From positions 310,001 through 374,000 of the forward strand of contig RQOL01000660.1 in assembly GCA_013076295.1 (NCBI GenBank): a DNA stretch of 64,000 nucleotides, given 5' to 3'. The position numbers and the translations under genes are program-made. Shown here one piece after another: positions 13,601 through 23,849 of the stretch. Source of the stretch: Sanderia malayensis (lineage: Eukaryota; Cnidaria; Scyphozoa; Semaeostomeae; Pelagiidae). Position 1 is the stretch's first letter. Every line of letters begins with the position of its first letter. The notes under the pieces were generated by a model, which was given only the letters and a program-made list of their open reading frames with translations, was not told where the DNA came from and made no database searches.

Positions 13601-14079
13601 TTCGCAAGCAAGATTTTTACTCCATGTTTAGTAGGCGAGAATGTATCTAATACCTTTGAGTGCCCTGTTTACCTAGCTATTTGGAACTTCTTATACCCCC
13701 CCCCCCACCTCTTTTGCAGGGTGGACAACTTAGTGATTTTCGGAGAGCAACAATATTCTCATTAGTTAGTTTTCAAAGCAACTATTTTTTTGACTCGTTA
13801 ATAATCACGTCATTGCAATTTCTTTCAGAATTTTTCCCAACGCGCGATGGACGATCCGATATTCGAAGATTCGAAGAAGAATGTTTTGCGGAATTGCTAA
13901 GAAAAAGCGACAGTAATCGTGCCCAAGATAAGATAGAGCTGGCATCAATGAATCTCACTTCTATCCTTGAATTTTTGAACCAGAACGGCAGCGATGAAGT
14001 TGATGAACTGGACACGGGTATCTTCAGATTCATCAAGATGAAAATTAAAGCAGCACTTTTCACTCTGAGAAGGAGCTAA
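1692..14079 (+). CDS. TRPM-family cation channel (22 coding exons, 1135 aa)
   Basis: This is a plasma-membrane non-selective cation channel of the TRP melastatin family. Exons: 1692-1751, 2031-2101, 2309-2477, 4025-4189, 4709-4906, 5817-5994, 6264-6435, 6617-6710, 6882-6960, 7845-7945, 8307-8441, 8617-8664, 10019-10323, 10406-10634, 10728-10858, 11197-11341, 11521-11649, 11793-12041, 12217-12400, 12642-12768, 13009-13196, 13829-14079. All splice sites are GT-AG, phases match, and the sum is 3408 nt. The N-terminal TRPM homology region (residues ~25-590) includes LLISVTGGA and [15 protein letters not shown]1 is at about 761-778, S2 783-800, S3 824-842, S4 848-866 and S5 887-912 ([10 protein letters not shown]). 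The pore loop reads [11 protein letters not shown] (~927-937), S6 is ~960-989 ([13 protein letters not shown]), and a TRP-box-like [14 protein letters not shown] follows. The tail ends about 80 residues after exon 21, so there is no NUDT9-like or kinase domain. The length resembles TRPM8-class channels. The start ATG is the first in a lysine-rich exon and is the least certain part. Confidence 0.93.
2505..2760. repeat. Degraded 'gggggcttatt / cgtttaat' repeat in TRPM intron 3
   Basis: G-rich blocks such as 'gggggcttattggagagg' and 'gagaggggcgctttata' resemble in reverse the 'aataagccccc' and 'taaacgccccc' blocks at 34308-34568, 48960-49070, 57190-57560 and 58165-58250. It is probably a decayed member of that family. 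No clear terminal repeats are visible. Confidence 0.35.
2989..3741. mobile_element. MITE with 24-bp perfect terminal inverted repeats, TA-flanked
   Basis: The element begins CAGTGGAATCCCGCTATAAC and ends with the exact reverse complement over 24 bp. It is flanked by TA on both sides (2987-2988 and 3742-3743), as expected for a TA target-site duplication. Subterminal 'ttcgttata' repeats recur inside. A 'CAGTGGAA...' terminus with a TA target site is typical of pogo/Tigger-type Tc1-mariner elements. No transposase is present, so it is non-autonomous. It lies in TRPM intron 3. Confidence 0.8.
4984..5163. mobile_element. Short pogo/Tigger-like MITE in TRPM intron 5
   Basis: The ends read 'tatagtggaacct' on the left and 'aggttccacttta' on the right, imperfect inverted repeats with TA at the edges. 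Internal 'gaggtgtccgttg' blocks repeat three times. The terminus resembles the 2989-3741 element but the interior differs, so it is a distinct subfamily. Confidence 0.65.
5241..5653. mobile_element. MITE with 'tacacgcttttttt' terminal inverted repeats
   Basis: The left end 'tacacgctttttttataag' is matched in inverted orientation by 'cttataaaaaaaagcgtgta' on the right. The interior is built of repeated 'aaggaacttttta'-like blocks, as in the copy near 100-365. There is no coding capacity. It lies in TRPM intron 5. Confidence 0.65.
7015..7172 (-). mobile_element. tRNA-derived SINE in TRPM intron 9
   Basis: Read on the minus strand, the head (about 7172 down to 7090) contains an A-box-like TAGCCTAGTGGTTAAGG and a B-box-like GGTTCAAATCC, spaced as in a tRNA gene but without a complete cloverleaf. 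The body continues into 'ccatccttccgaggtcggta', a tail typical of animal SINEs. A small inverted repeat of the head (around 7160-7185) suggests a local rearrangement at the 5' end. Confidence 0.7.
8034..8102. repeat. AT dinucleotide microsatellite
   Basis: A run of alternating T and A, interrupted by 'ataattgaat' motifs, between TRPM exons 10 and 11. It is low-complexity and could form cruciforms. Confidence 0.85.
8865..9110. repeat. Dispersed repeat, copy 1 (partner at 30853-31085)
   Basis: Shares with 30853-31085 the ordered blocks 'tgggt(t/c)gagtcc', 'atagtggga', 'ctctcataaggtggg/ccctcatatgatgga' and 'gatatttg.tttttgac'. Both copies lie in introns of unrelated genes (TRPM intron 12 and the last oxygenase intron), so this is an interspersed repeat. 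No terminal repeats or coding potential were recognised. Confidence 0.6.
10980..11150. repeat. Fragment of a 'ggccctgttcacgc' short element
   Basis: The right edge reads 'gcgtgaacagggcc'. The interior has repeated 'aaaacggatc' and 'cgttttcaat' blocks in both orientations. It resembles the 42354-42545 element, which starts 'ggccccgtttacacg' and contains 'acggatcc' blocks. I could not define the left terminus. It sits in TRPM intron 15. Confidence 0.4.
12428..12590. repeat. Copy 1 of a segment duplicated at 16648-16802
   Basis: The block running from 'attcaagcgactca' to 'ctcctgcccggca' recurs at 16648-16802 in the same order and orientation. It includes a 'cttactcttgggtg' edge and C-rich 'ccccc..caaatta' blocks related to the 31267-31549 and 56449-56789 MITEs. 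Flanking, non-MITE sequence ('cggtaaattgaaatca') is shared too, so this looks like a segmental duplication carrying an old MITE fragment. It lies in TRPM intron 19. Confidence 0.6.
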
Positions 14080-14150
14080 GCTTGACAATATGATTTTTTT
14101 ACTTTGACACGTTTACTTTGAAATTGCCTTTACAGTTTGAACTGTGAAGT

Positions 14151-16460
14151 TTGGCATAATTGTATTTTTATGGCATTACTGTATTTTGTATAATTTGGCA
14201 TAATCGTTTTTTATGGCATTAACGTATTTTGTATAATTTGGCATAATCGTTTTTTATGCCATTAACGTATTTTGTATAATTTGGCATAATCGTTTTTTAT
14301 GGCATTAACGTATTTTGTATAATTTGGCATAATCGTTTTTTATGGCATTACCGTATTTTGTATAATTTGGCATAATCGTTTTTTATGGCATTAACGTATT
14401 TTGTATAATTTGGCATAATCGTTTTTTATGCCATTAACGTATTTTGTATAATTTGGCATAATCGTTTTTTATGGCATTAACGTATTTTGTATAATTTGGC
14501 ATAATCGTTTTTTATGGCATTAACGTATTTTGTATAATTTGGCATAATCGTATTTTTATGGCATTACCGTATTTGGTATAATTTGGCATAATCGTATTTT
14601 ATGGCATTACTGTATTTTGCATAATTTGGCGTATTTTTATGCCATTAACGTATTTTGTATAATTTGGCATAATCGTTTTTTATGGCATTACCGTATTTTG
14701 TATAATTTGGCATAATCGTTTTTTATGGCATTAACGTATTTTGTATAATTTGGCATAATCGTTTTTTATGCCATTAACGTATTTTGTATAATTTGGCATA
14801 ATCGTTTTTTATGGCATTAACGTATTTTGTATAATTTGGCATAATCGTTTTTTATGGCATTACCGTATTTTGTATAATTTGGCATAATCGTTTTTATGGC
14901 ATTAACGTATTTTGTTATTGGCATTTTTTTATGCTCGTATTTTGTATAATTTGGCATAATCGTATTTTTATGGCATTACCGTATTTTGTATAATTTGGCA
15001 TAATCGTATTTTATGGCATTACCGTATTTTGTATAATTTGGCATAATCGTATTTTTATGGCATTACCGTATTTGGTATAATTTGGCATAATCGTATTTTT
15101 ATGGCATTACCGTATTTGGTATAATTTGGTATAATCGTATTTTTATGGCATTACCGTATTTGGTATAATTTGGTATAATCGTATTTTTATGCCATTAACG
15201 TATTTTGTATAATTTGGCATAATCGTTTTTTATGGCATTACCGTATTTTGTATAATTTGGCATAATCGTTTTTTATGGCATTAACGTATTTTGTATAATT
15301 TGGCATAATCGTATTTTTATGGCATTACCGTATTTGGTATAATTTGGCATAATCGTATTTTTATGGCATTACCGTATTTGGTATAATTTGGCATAATCGT
15401 ATTTTTATGGCATTACCGTATTTTGTATAATTTGGCATAATCGTATTTTTATGGCATTACCGTATTTGGTATAATTTGGCATAATCGTATTTTTATGGCA
15501 TTACCGTATTTGGTATAATTTGGTATAATCGTATTTTTATGGCATTACCGTATTTGGTATAATTTGGTATAATCGTATTTTTATGCCATTAACGTATTTT
15601 GTATAATTTGGCATACTCGTTTTTTATGGCATTACCGTATTTTGTATAATTTGGCATAATCGTTTTTTATGGCATTAACGTATTTTGTATAATTTGGCAT
15701 AATCGTATTTTTATGGCATTACCGTATTTGGTATAATTTGGTATAATCGTATTTTTATGGCATTACCGTATTTGGTATAATTTGGTATAATCGTATTTTT
15801 ATGGCATTACCGTATTTGGTATAATTTGGCATAATCGTATTTTTTTGGCATTACCGTATTTTGTATAATTTGGCATAATCGTATTTTTATGGCATTACCG
15901 TATTTGGTATAATTTGGCATAATCGTATTTTTATGGCATTACCGTATTTGGTATAATTTGGTATAATCGTATTTTTATGGCATTACCGTATTTGGTATAA
16001 TTTGGTATAATCGTATTTTTATGCCATTAACGTATTTTGTATAATTTGGCATAATCGTTTTTTATGGCATTACCGTATTTTGTATAATTTGGCATAATCG
16101 TTTTTTATGGCATTAACGTATTTTGTATAATTTGGCATAATCGTTTTTTATGGCATTACCGTATTTTGTATAATTTGGCATAATCGTTTTTTATGGCATT
16201 ACCGTATTTTGTATAATTTGGCATAATCGTTTTTTATGGCATTACCGTATTTTGTATAATTTGGCATAATCGTTTTTTATGGCATTACCGTATTTGTATA
16301 ATTTGGTATAATCGTATTTTTAATGGTAGTACCGCAGCTATTTGGCAAGATTTGGTAGAATCGTTTTTTATGGTATTAGCTACCATATTTGGCATAATTC
16401 GCTATAATTATGTTTTCATTGTATTACTGTATTTGGCGACATTTGACATAATTGTATTTT
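14151..16460. repeat. 43-bp minisatellite, about 50 copies
   Basis: The unit is about 43 bp and combines 'gtattttgtataatttggca' with 'taatcg', 'tttttta' and 'tggcattaac'. Variants alternate: 'tttttta' versus 'tatttttat', 'attaacg' versus 'attaccg', 'ttttgta' versus 'tttggta', and 'atggcatt' versus 'atgccatt'. The 'atgcc' variant occurs near 14256, 14428, 14639, 14768, 15187, 15576 and 16020, spaced by close to whole numbers of units, which indicates duplication of multi-unit blocks. Units decay from about 16320 to 16460. The array starts 72 bp after the TRPM stop codon. Confidence 0.95.
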
Positions 16461-16647
16461 CAAGGTAAATCGCACATTTGTAGCGTGATTCAGAATTCCC
16501 TAACCTATTAAATGGTTTTTTTGTTATCATTTCGTATCATTGAGCGTTGCGAAATTTAGTTTCGTTTTGCTTTCAAAGCTGTTGCTTTGGTATTTCAGTA
16601 CGTGGCCAACAATAATTGTTTTATTCGTTTCATTTGCTTGTGTTTTT

Positions 16648-16802
16648 TTATTTAAGCGATTCATTTTTTATACTTTGCTCCGGTAAATTGAAATCATAGT
16701 TTTACTTACTCTTGGGTGCCGCCCTATTGCCGTCCCCCCGCAAATTAAATTTTAAACATTTTTCCAAGCCCCCGTTCTTGTGACGACTCCCCCTGCCCGG
16801 CA
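16648..16802. repeat. Copy 2 of the segment at 12428-12590
   Basis: The same order and orientation of blocks as in TRPM intron 19, including 'cggtaaattgaaatca', 'ttttacttactcttgggtg', 'tttaaacatttttccaagcc' and 'ctgcccggca'. It sits just beyond the minisatellite, so a TRPM-intron segment and this flank share ancestry. Confidence 0.6.
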
Positions 16803-17004
16803 GTTACATGTTTTGGCTTGTCAATTCATTGTTCATTTTTCGTTGCCCCTGGGAATCCCAGCATTGCATATCCCAGCGTTTCATTTGCTTCAAGTCTAAC
16901 GTCAGAAAACTCCCTATCATGTATTTCACGGAATGTTTCAAAGTCTGATAGTGTTATTTAGATAAATTAACATATTTTCACTTCCGTTTACTCTAATTTT
17001 CCAA

Positions 17005-17310
17005 ATTTGGGCCAATGACATGGATATGGTAAGTGCCCAGTCTCATTTATGCTTGGGAGTGGTTTCTTGTTTCTGGTTTTTTCAAGTAGTGTAGTAAGTC
17101 CTTTCATTACCTTGCGAGAATGAGAAATTCAACCACGATGCCAAAGGTTTCATAGGCCTAATTTCTGGTAAGTTATATCCTTTACTTTGTTTACACCTTT
17201 AGGCTCTTTATTTTTATGAATCTAATAGTTGAATATCATCTCAACCAGAAGCTTCAAATATTTTTCTACGCCATTTTGTTGAATACATAATTTTGCACGT
17301 CTTGCATTTG
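17005..17310 (+). repeat. Repeat family R1, degraded copy
   Basis: Contains the R1 landmarks in the same order as 18748-19560: 'tgacatggat', 'agtgcccagtctca', 'tgcttgggagtggttt', 'ggcctaattt.tggtaagtt' and 'tacgccattttg'. The left part of R1 is missing or too diverged to see. Confidence 0.55.
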
Positions 17311-18747
17311 GTTTGGCGCTATCGAAGGCTCTTTGAAATTCTTGCTGATAATACGACCGTTGGTTTAAAATTTGCCAAATTACCATTTTAATTTATGCTG
17401 CTCAAGGATAAGCTGACAGGATCTTGAATTGTTATCGTTTGATTTGGTAGCTCGAACAGCAACAATTAATCTGGTAGCATGTCATTTCGGCCAGGCGTCA
17501 TTTCGGCCAACTATTTTAGATGATTCGGCCAACATTTGCAGCATATCACAGATTAACAACGTACACCTAATATCAATAAAAATGCAATATGAATTAATTA
17601 AAATCAACTCAACCAGTAAACAGCCTCGAGTTAGTTAGGCCATCTTGGTTTTCTTATGTTATCTTGGCGAAGTATGGCCCCGTTGTTTGAAGGAAAGTGG
17701 CTGATGCAAATTGGAAAATGTTAACGATTTTTTTCAACGCAGTTGCAGTGTTTGACGTTTTTATGGCCTATTTTCAAAACCACCAAGTTCCCCATAAATG
17801 TAACCCGGCTTTTTTCAACACAATAACAATTTGGTTGTCTCATAATCCAAAGTTTTTGACATATTGGCTTAAGTTTACATGCAAACTTTGTTATCAAAGT
17901 AGGGCTAAAATTTAGAATATTTCACTTGACAATATGACATAATAATATTACTATCCCTTCCCTTGGGTTGGCCGAGCCGTCCAGCGTGGTTAGCTGAAAA
18001 GGAGGCTGGCCGTACTGCCTCGATATTTTCTTGGTTGCTAAGCAATCTCGTTTGTTTTGTTTTTTTCAGCCAGTCACAGCCCAAGTTGAGGATTGAGTCC
18101 GAATACAAGAAAAGAAGTAAAAAAAGCCTATAAAAGATCATATCAATCCAGGCGTCCAAGTTGGAATTATCTGTACTGGTAAGTTGCATAACAACCTAAT
18201 TCATGAGCACGACATTTGTTTTCCAATAATACTCATTCTTTTCTCTTCAAACCACAAATGGTGGTATCTTCTCGTCTTGTACCGTCTCCACTCCACCCCT
18301 TCTAAAACTTTAACAGCACAATGGATGGCTTGAGTCTACTCTATTAAATCTGTTTAAGGTGATTTAGAGTAATATTAGGATCATTTCGTTTTGAAATTCA
18401 ACAGCTTCCAAGTTTAGCGTTGATAAAGCTAAAAGTTATCTCCATAAATACTTTATATTTGAAATCAATAATAATTTATTCAAGTTACTCCGGCCAAACT
18501 TAACGATGTTCCAACCAAAGACATTTGGGTACCAAGCTGTGCGGACTAATTGCTCAGTTTTAATATGTATCAAAATTTAATAAATATATTTGTCACTTTT
18601 ACATGTCTTAATCTTCGTTTATATTGTCGTCTGCCTTCCACCCTTCTGCATATGTTTCATTCTATTCCCTCATTACAATGCAATTGATTATTTGTTATAT
18701 TCAAAACACATTAGCTGATTGTTCTTTGGGGGATACGAAGTATTGTA

Positions 18748-19560
18748 GAATGAAAATTCAAATTAGCTTGTTTATAATTTCAAAAGATATTTTATTTCTA
18801 TTTTTATTGTTGCAGTGAGAAGGGCTCGAACTTCTGCGTACCCAATCGATTGTAACTTATCAGATATTTGATTTCCAACTCTTAGTCAACTCTTCTACTT
18901 CTCCTACCCTCCAACCCCATCATTAGCCATCCTTTATGCAAAGATCATTCCATATGGGCAGGTTTAGGAACATGAGTTCGAACCCCGTTGCATGCATGCC
19001 ATAGTTTAATTGCCAGAGAGTTTTTTTAGAAAGAATCTTGTTGGATTCCTATTCTCAAAAGAAGAGCTATCTTGAGTGCATGTAGGCGAATTAATTGATG
19101 ACAAACAATGACATTTGTTTTGTCATGACTCGTATTGTTTGCACCACAAAAGAGTCATTCAACGTGTCACAATCTGATTGGACTGTTCAAATTATTTAGC
19201 TTGTTATTCGTTATCTTTCAGTATGAGTTATCCAATCATCAAGCTATGACATGGATGATTAGTGCCCAGTCTCACTGCGTGAAGAATATGAACATGCTTG
19301 GGAGTGGTTTCTCGTTTTCAACTCGTCATTAATTCACGATAGATGGAGAAGATACACGCCACGGCAATCTTGTGAGAAAAGTCAATCTGATGTTGAAACA
19401 TTCATGGGCCTAGCATTTGGTAAGTTTATTCAAGCCTGGTCTTAATTCTTTGCCTAAGACTCTTTATTTCCATCAATTTTTAATCTGTTATCTGGGTTGG
19501 ATGCTTTATATGAATCAGAGTTTCGGACTACGCCATTTTGAATGTCTACATTTTTCAAAC
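18748..19560 (+). repeat. Repeat family R1, long copy
   Basis: The block matches 22230-23046 in inverted orientation over roughly 800 bp. Shared landmarks are 'gaagggctcgaact', 'cagatattt', 'agccatcctttatgcaaag', 'gagttcgaacc', 'gcatgtaggc', 'caatctgattggact', 'agtgcccagtctcactgcgt' and 'tacgccattttg'. It includes two B-box-like 'GTTCGAACC/GGCTCGAACT' motifs but no full tRNA head. I do not recognise the family or any encoded protein. Confidence 0.75.
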
Positions 19561-20399
19561 CTCGAGCCATCTTCATTTGACTCTCCATTTCTCAAATTGC
19601 TATCACCTAATTTGATTGAGGGAATTAAAAGCAACATAAGCTTGGAGTAAAGTTTTGTTGCACTCTCTGAAAAATTTGAGGTTGAATTTCATAAACTTGC
19701 GTCCATAAATTCTGAATGTTGTTTTCATATATTTGCATGTTTTTATTCAATAAATATTCATTGATATTTTTCTGGCCAAAGCCCAAAGACATTTCGCTAC
19801 CACATTGTTCATGGTCCGTTGACTATCGTCTCGTGTTATTTCAAGTTTAGTTTCGAAGGAATGCAGTACGTGGCGTGACATAGAAGTTATCTTTACCTTT
19901 TATTTGACATTTATTTCGTAAGTTTTGATTTAGCCTCTTTCGTAGTTAATGAAGCTAACCATTTTCTTCATAGTTTCTATTTCACTCTATTTCAACAAAA
20001 TCTATTTAATCTTAAACTGTTGCTCTTTGGCAACTTGTACATTAATCTTGGCTCCAAAATTAAATATAGTTTATTTTTAATGATAAAAGGCAAAGTAGAA
20101 TGTACCAGGCTTCGAACTGAAGCAATTTTGCAGTCTGCTGCGCCATTGCAGCAGCATAAAATTCTAGCTTCGTTGAATACGCTGTTTCGTAAAATTGTCT
20201 ATTCTAATTTTTTTCTCAGGCAGAAATTTGTTTTCCCAATTACATTATACTAAAGCAAGTTTATGTTTTTTCAGCAATCAAGCTCAACACGTCATGAAAA
20301 TAAAGAAAAGTATGGAAGATTGGAACAAAAAGACTTTCTTGGACTTTGTTTCATATAATTATTTGTGCCATGGTTTTTTCTCGTGTCCTTCTTCAAGCA

Positions 20400-20720
20400 A
20401 TGCGCAGCGGCTGTTTGGGAAAAGGGGACGGGGAGAGAATGGGAAAGAAGAATGGAAGAAAGGAGGATAGATGGGATTGAGGGAAGGGGAAAGAAGAATG
20501 GAGAAAAGGACGATGGATGGATTGAGAGACGGAGAGAGGGAAAGAGGGGGTGGAGAAGAATGTAGAAAAGGAAGACGGATGGGTGGAAGGAAGGAAAGAG
20601 GGAGGAGAATGGAGTGAGGGAAAGAGAGATAGTGGGAAAGGAGAATGGAAGATGGGACAGAGGAAAGCAAATGGTTTAACGTAAGCTGCGAGAAAAGGTT
20701 TAAGAGAAGAAGACTAAAAA
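20400..20720. repeat. Polypurine/polypyrimidine low-complexity block
   Basis: About 300 bp of the plus strand is almost entirely A and G, built from 'gggaaagaagaatgga', 'gagggaaag' and 'agacggatgg' variants. The strand asymmetry favours triplex (H-DNA) structures. Reading frames here are artefacts of composition. Confidence 0.85.
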
Positions 20721-21709
20721 GGAGCAACTACTCTTAAAGCACCCCAAACACCTTAAACAACCTTTTCCCCAGTTCTACTCCATCTCCATTCTTCCTAGAG
20801 TATGCAAGAAAGTGCATTCTCTACCTAGCTCGCAACCCTCCCTGCCTATTATACCCCCTACCTATTATACCCCCCTACCTAAATGTTACCAATCTACATT
20901 AGAACGAGAGAAAATGAAAAAAATGAGACATTTCATTAATATAAGTCGAACTATCTTCCTGATTTCAATTCACTCTGTTGTCTTCTTTCTTCGCGATGTA
21001 ATGAACCATTTTACCTGAAAAAAAAAATAAAAATTTAAAATACAATACTCAAAAAATTTCAGAATGCAACTCTGATAACAGTAAAAACTAATAAAAACTT
21101 ACGCAACAAATTTTCAACGACAGGAATAAATAGCTGCTTATGATATGGCTCTATCTTTCTGTGGGCTAAGTTGGCAGTAAGAAGATGGCCAAATGATCAG
21201 CTTGAACAGCTTGGCAACCATGTCCTCAAGTTGGAGCACGTCAGCTTGACCAGGATAATCTAAACAAATAATTGTTTATTTCAAATGTCAAAATATGTGA
21301 AAATAACATCCAGTAAAAACCCGCATATAAAAACCTAGATTTTTACATAGGCCTGTATTTGTTCTTAGCAATAAAAAGTATTTTCAAAAATCAACTTTTG
21401 AGTAGGTGGTCTAAAGCTGCATTAATCTAAATTTTTACAACTGGTAAGCTTTCGAATAATTTTTAATTGAAACAGAGCAAAAACTTCACCATGACATGAC
21501 GAAATATCTAGAAATACTGATATTTTACGCTATAAGTTCTTAAAAGCGGGTGGTTCCTATACGCGGGATGTTAATGTAAATATAAATTTATTAAATTCAA
21601 CCTTGAAAGCATTAAGTTCATAAGCAACAAAATTTCACATGTTTTTTATAGATTTTATTAAAGAGATAAAGGTAGATTGGTTGATATTGGTTGATAGGCA
21701 AATACGCTT

Positions 21710-21964
21710 ACTATCTTCGTAAGGTATTGGTTTATGTGCTAAGCACAAAGGGCCCACTGAAAGGCTAGACTAATCGAAGCAGTGTGACCCTGGTCCTTCC
21801 TCTCGATGTGACCACACCTCGTGATTCCTTCTGCCTTTTGCCTAGAATAACAGAGAGCTGGCAAATTCTCTCCTCACACTTTATATGACAGGTCTGAAGG
21901 TGGGCTCGAACTCACAACCCTTTGAACAAGGGTTGAGCAATCTAACCACTCGGCCATCCCAGTC
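21710..21964 (-). mobile_element. tRNA-derived SINE
   Basis: On the minus strand the element starts near 21964 with an A-box-like 'atggccgagtggttaga', followed by a B-box-like 'gagttcgagccc'. This is a head related to class II (Leu/Ser) tRNAs. About 180 bp of unrelated body follows, ending near 21710 ('gcacataaaccaatacctt'). Short 'attaaagat'-like repeats lie on both sides. It is not a functional tRNA gene because the 3' acceptor half is replaced by the SINE body. Confidence 0.72.
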
Positions 21965-22229
21965 ATTAAAGATTATTAAAGATTAAAGACTTACTAATGC
22001 AAGACTGATGGATGTTCGAGTTCTCGCGATCTTCTTTTGCATGTTTTGCTTACTTCTTTTTCTATCTGTTTGAAACTTGAATTATCGCTGACTGGAATAG
22101 AAGATTATAGTTCAGTAAAAATAAAAAAATGACAAAATGAAATCAACTTCGCAACCACACAAGACAGTCAGTAAATTCTTGCGGAATGGAAGTTAAATTG
22201 TGATGGTTCTAGGCGAGCCACGAAAAATG

Positions 22230-23046
22230 AAGGCTTTCAAAATGGCGTAGTCTAAATTTCTGATTCATGTAAAACTTTCAGCCCAAATAATCGGTTATAA
22301 ATTGGTTGAAATGAAGAGTGAATAATAAAAGCAACATAGGATATAAAAGCAAGCTGTGAATAATGTGAAAGCTGAAACTTACCTAATGTTAGGCCCATGA
22401 ATGCTTAAAAAACAGGATTGACTTTTCTCACAAGATGGCCGTGGCGTCTATCTTATCCATCTATCGTGAATGAATGACGAGTTGATTTGATAAAAACGAA
22501 AAACCACTGCCAAGCATGTTTGTATTCTTCACGCAGTGAGACTGGGCACTAATCATACCATGTCATAGCTTCATGATTGGATAATTCATACTAAAAGATA
22601 ACGAATAACAAGCTAAATAATTTGAACAGTCCAATCAGATTGTGACACGTTGAATGACTCTTTTGTGGTGCAAACAATAGAAGTCATGACAAAACAAATG
22701 CCATTGTTTGTCATCAATTAATTTGCCTACATGCACTCGAGATAGATCTTCCTTTGAGAATAGGAACCCAAAAAGGTTCTTTCTAGAAAAACATCTGGCA
22801 ATTAAACCATGGCATGCAACAGGGTTCGAACTCATGTTCCTAAATCTGTCCACTTTGCATAAAGGATGGCTAATGATGGGGTAGGAGGGTGGGTGAAATA
22901 GAAGAGTTGACTAAGAGTTTGAAATGAAATATCTGATAAGTTACAATCGGTTGGGTACGCAAAAGTTCGAGCCCTTCTGAACCTTAAAAATAGAAAAAAA
23001 TATATTTTTGAAATTACAAACAAGTTAACTTGAATTTGCATTTTAC
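22230..23046 (-). repeat. Repeat family R1, inverted long copy
   Basis: The reverse complement of 18748-19560, collinear over nearly its whole length with scattered substitutions and small gaps. Together the two form a large inverted repeat with about 2.7 kb between. It includes the same 'gggttcgaactc' B-box-like motif. Confidence 0.75.
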
Positions 23047-23612
23047 AATATTTTACCTCTCCAAACCGACAATTAAAAATGAGAGTACACCAGGGCTCGA
23101 ACTTGTGCCGTCAAATCTCTCGAGGGATTTGTATAAAAGCTGGTTACTCCGTGAAGAATAATGGCAGTGCTGGCACATAGGCAAATAGAACATTAGGCCG
23201 GGAGGTGGATTATTTTCCGCTAGCAAGTCACACTCTTATTATAATATGGCGCAAAGCGAAGTAGATTGACGTTCAATAAGCAGTATTCAAAACATATAAG
23301 TTAAAATTTGCAAGACTTACAAATACCATGATGATGCATTGGCTATTTGGTTGATATTATCCCCTTTTACAGGTCTTCCTCACTTCTGGCTTTCTGATTT
23401 AACTTTCAACCTGGACTGACTCATTCAATCCAAATTCTTCCGGAAGAATAAAGCAAGTGACTTTGGTTGAAGGCCAAGCAATCAATCGCTGGTTCATAAC
23501 TTGCTAGAACGAAACATTAAACGATGTGATTCAAAGTTCCGTTAGTAAATTAAATCCTCACAAGCAGCTATAGTTATAATGGTAACTCAATTACAGTGTA
23601 AGTTAATTTTGG

Positions 23613-23802
23613 TATAGTCAAATCTGTCTAATTCAAACACCCTGGGAAAGCGTAAAAATGTTCGAATTACAAAAAGCTCGAATTATAGAGGTTTGTTTCA
23701 TAAGAATTGGTTCATTAGTGATCCTTGAAGGGACAGAGAAGTTCGTTCGAGTTAGATAATGTTCGAAATATACGAGTTCGAACTATGCAGATTTGACTGT
23801 AT
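23613..23802. mobile_element. Pogo-like MITE with 'agtcaaatctg' inverted ends
   Basis: The left end 'tatagtcaaatctgtctaa' and right end 'tgcagatttgactgta' are inverted repeats with TA at the edges. The interior has 'gttcgaatta' blocks on both arms. A second copy begins at 63917 and runs off the window. Confidence 0.68.
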
Positions 23803-23849
23803 ATATTTTAGGCAAAACTATTCACAGATCCTTCGGTAGCGACAAATTC

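Noticed and set aside
13481..14079. Reading frame extending upstream of the last TRPM exon
   Set aside because: The extension before 13829 is intronic: the ttctttcag acceptor at 13820-13828 joins in phase with exon 21, and the upstream residues do not resemble TRPM proteins.
14151..16460. Regularly repeated array considered as a CRISPR or centromeric satellite
   Set aside because: Units abut without unique spacers and the context is a spliced animal gene. At ~50 units it is a local minisatellite, not shown to be centromeric.
20359..20727. 122-aa minus-strand reading frame rich in Leu/Ser/Pro
   Set aside because: It arises from the polypyrimidine strand of a low-complexity tract, with no conserved motif.
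21890..21964. tRNA-Ser/Leu-like gene on the minus strand
   Set aside because: Only the 5' two-thirds resemble a class II tRNA and the acceptor stem is not closed. It continues as a SINE.
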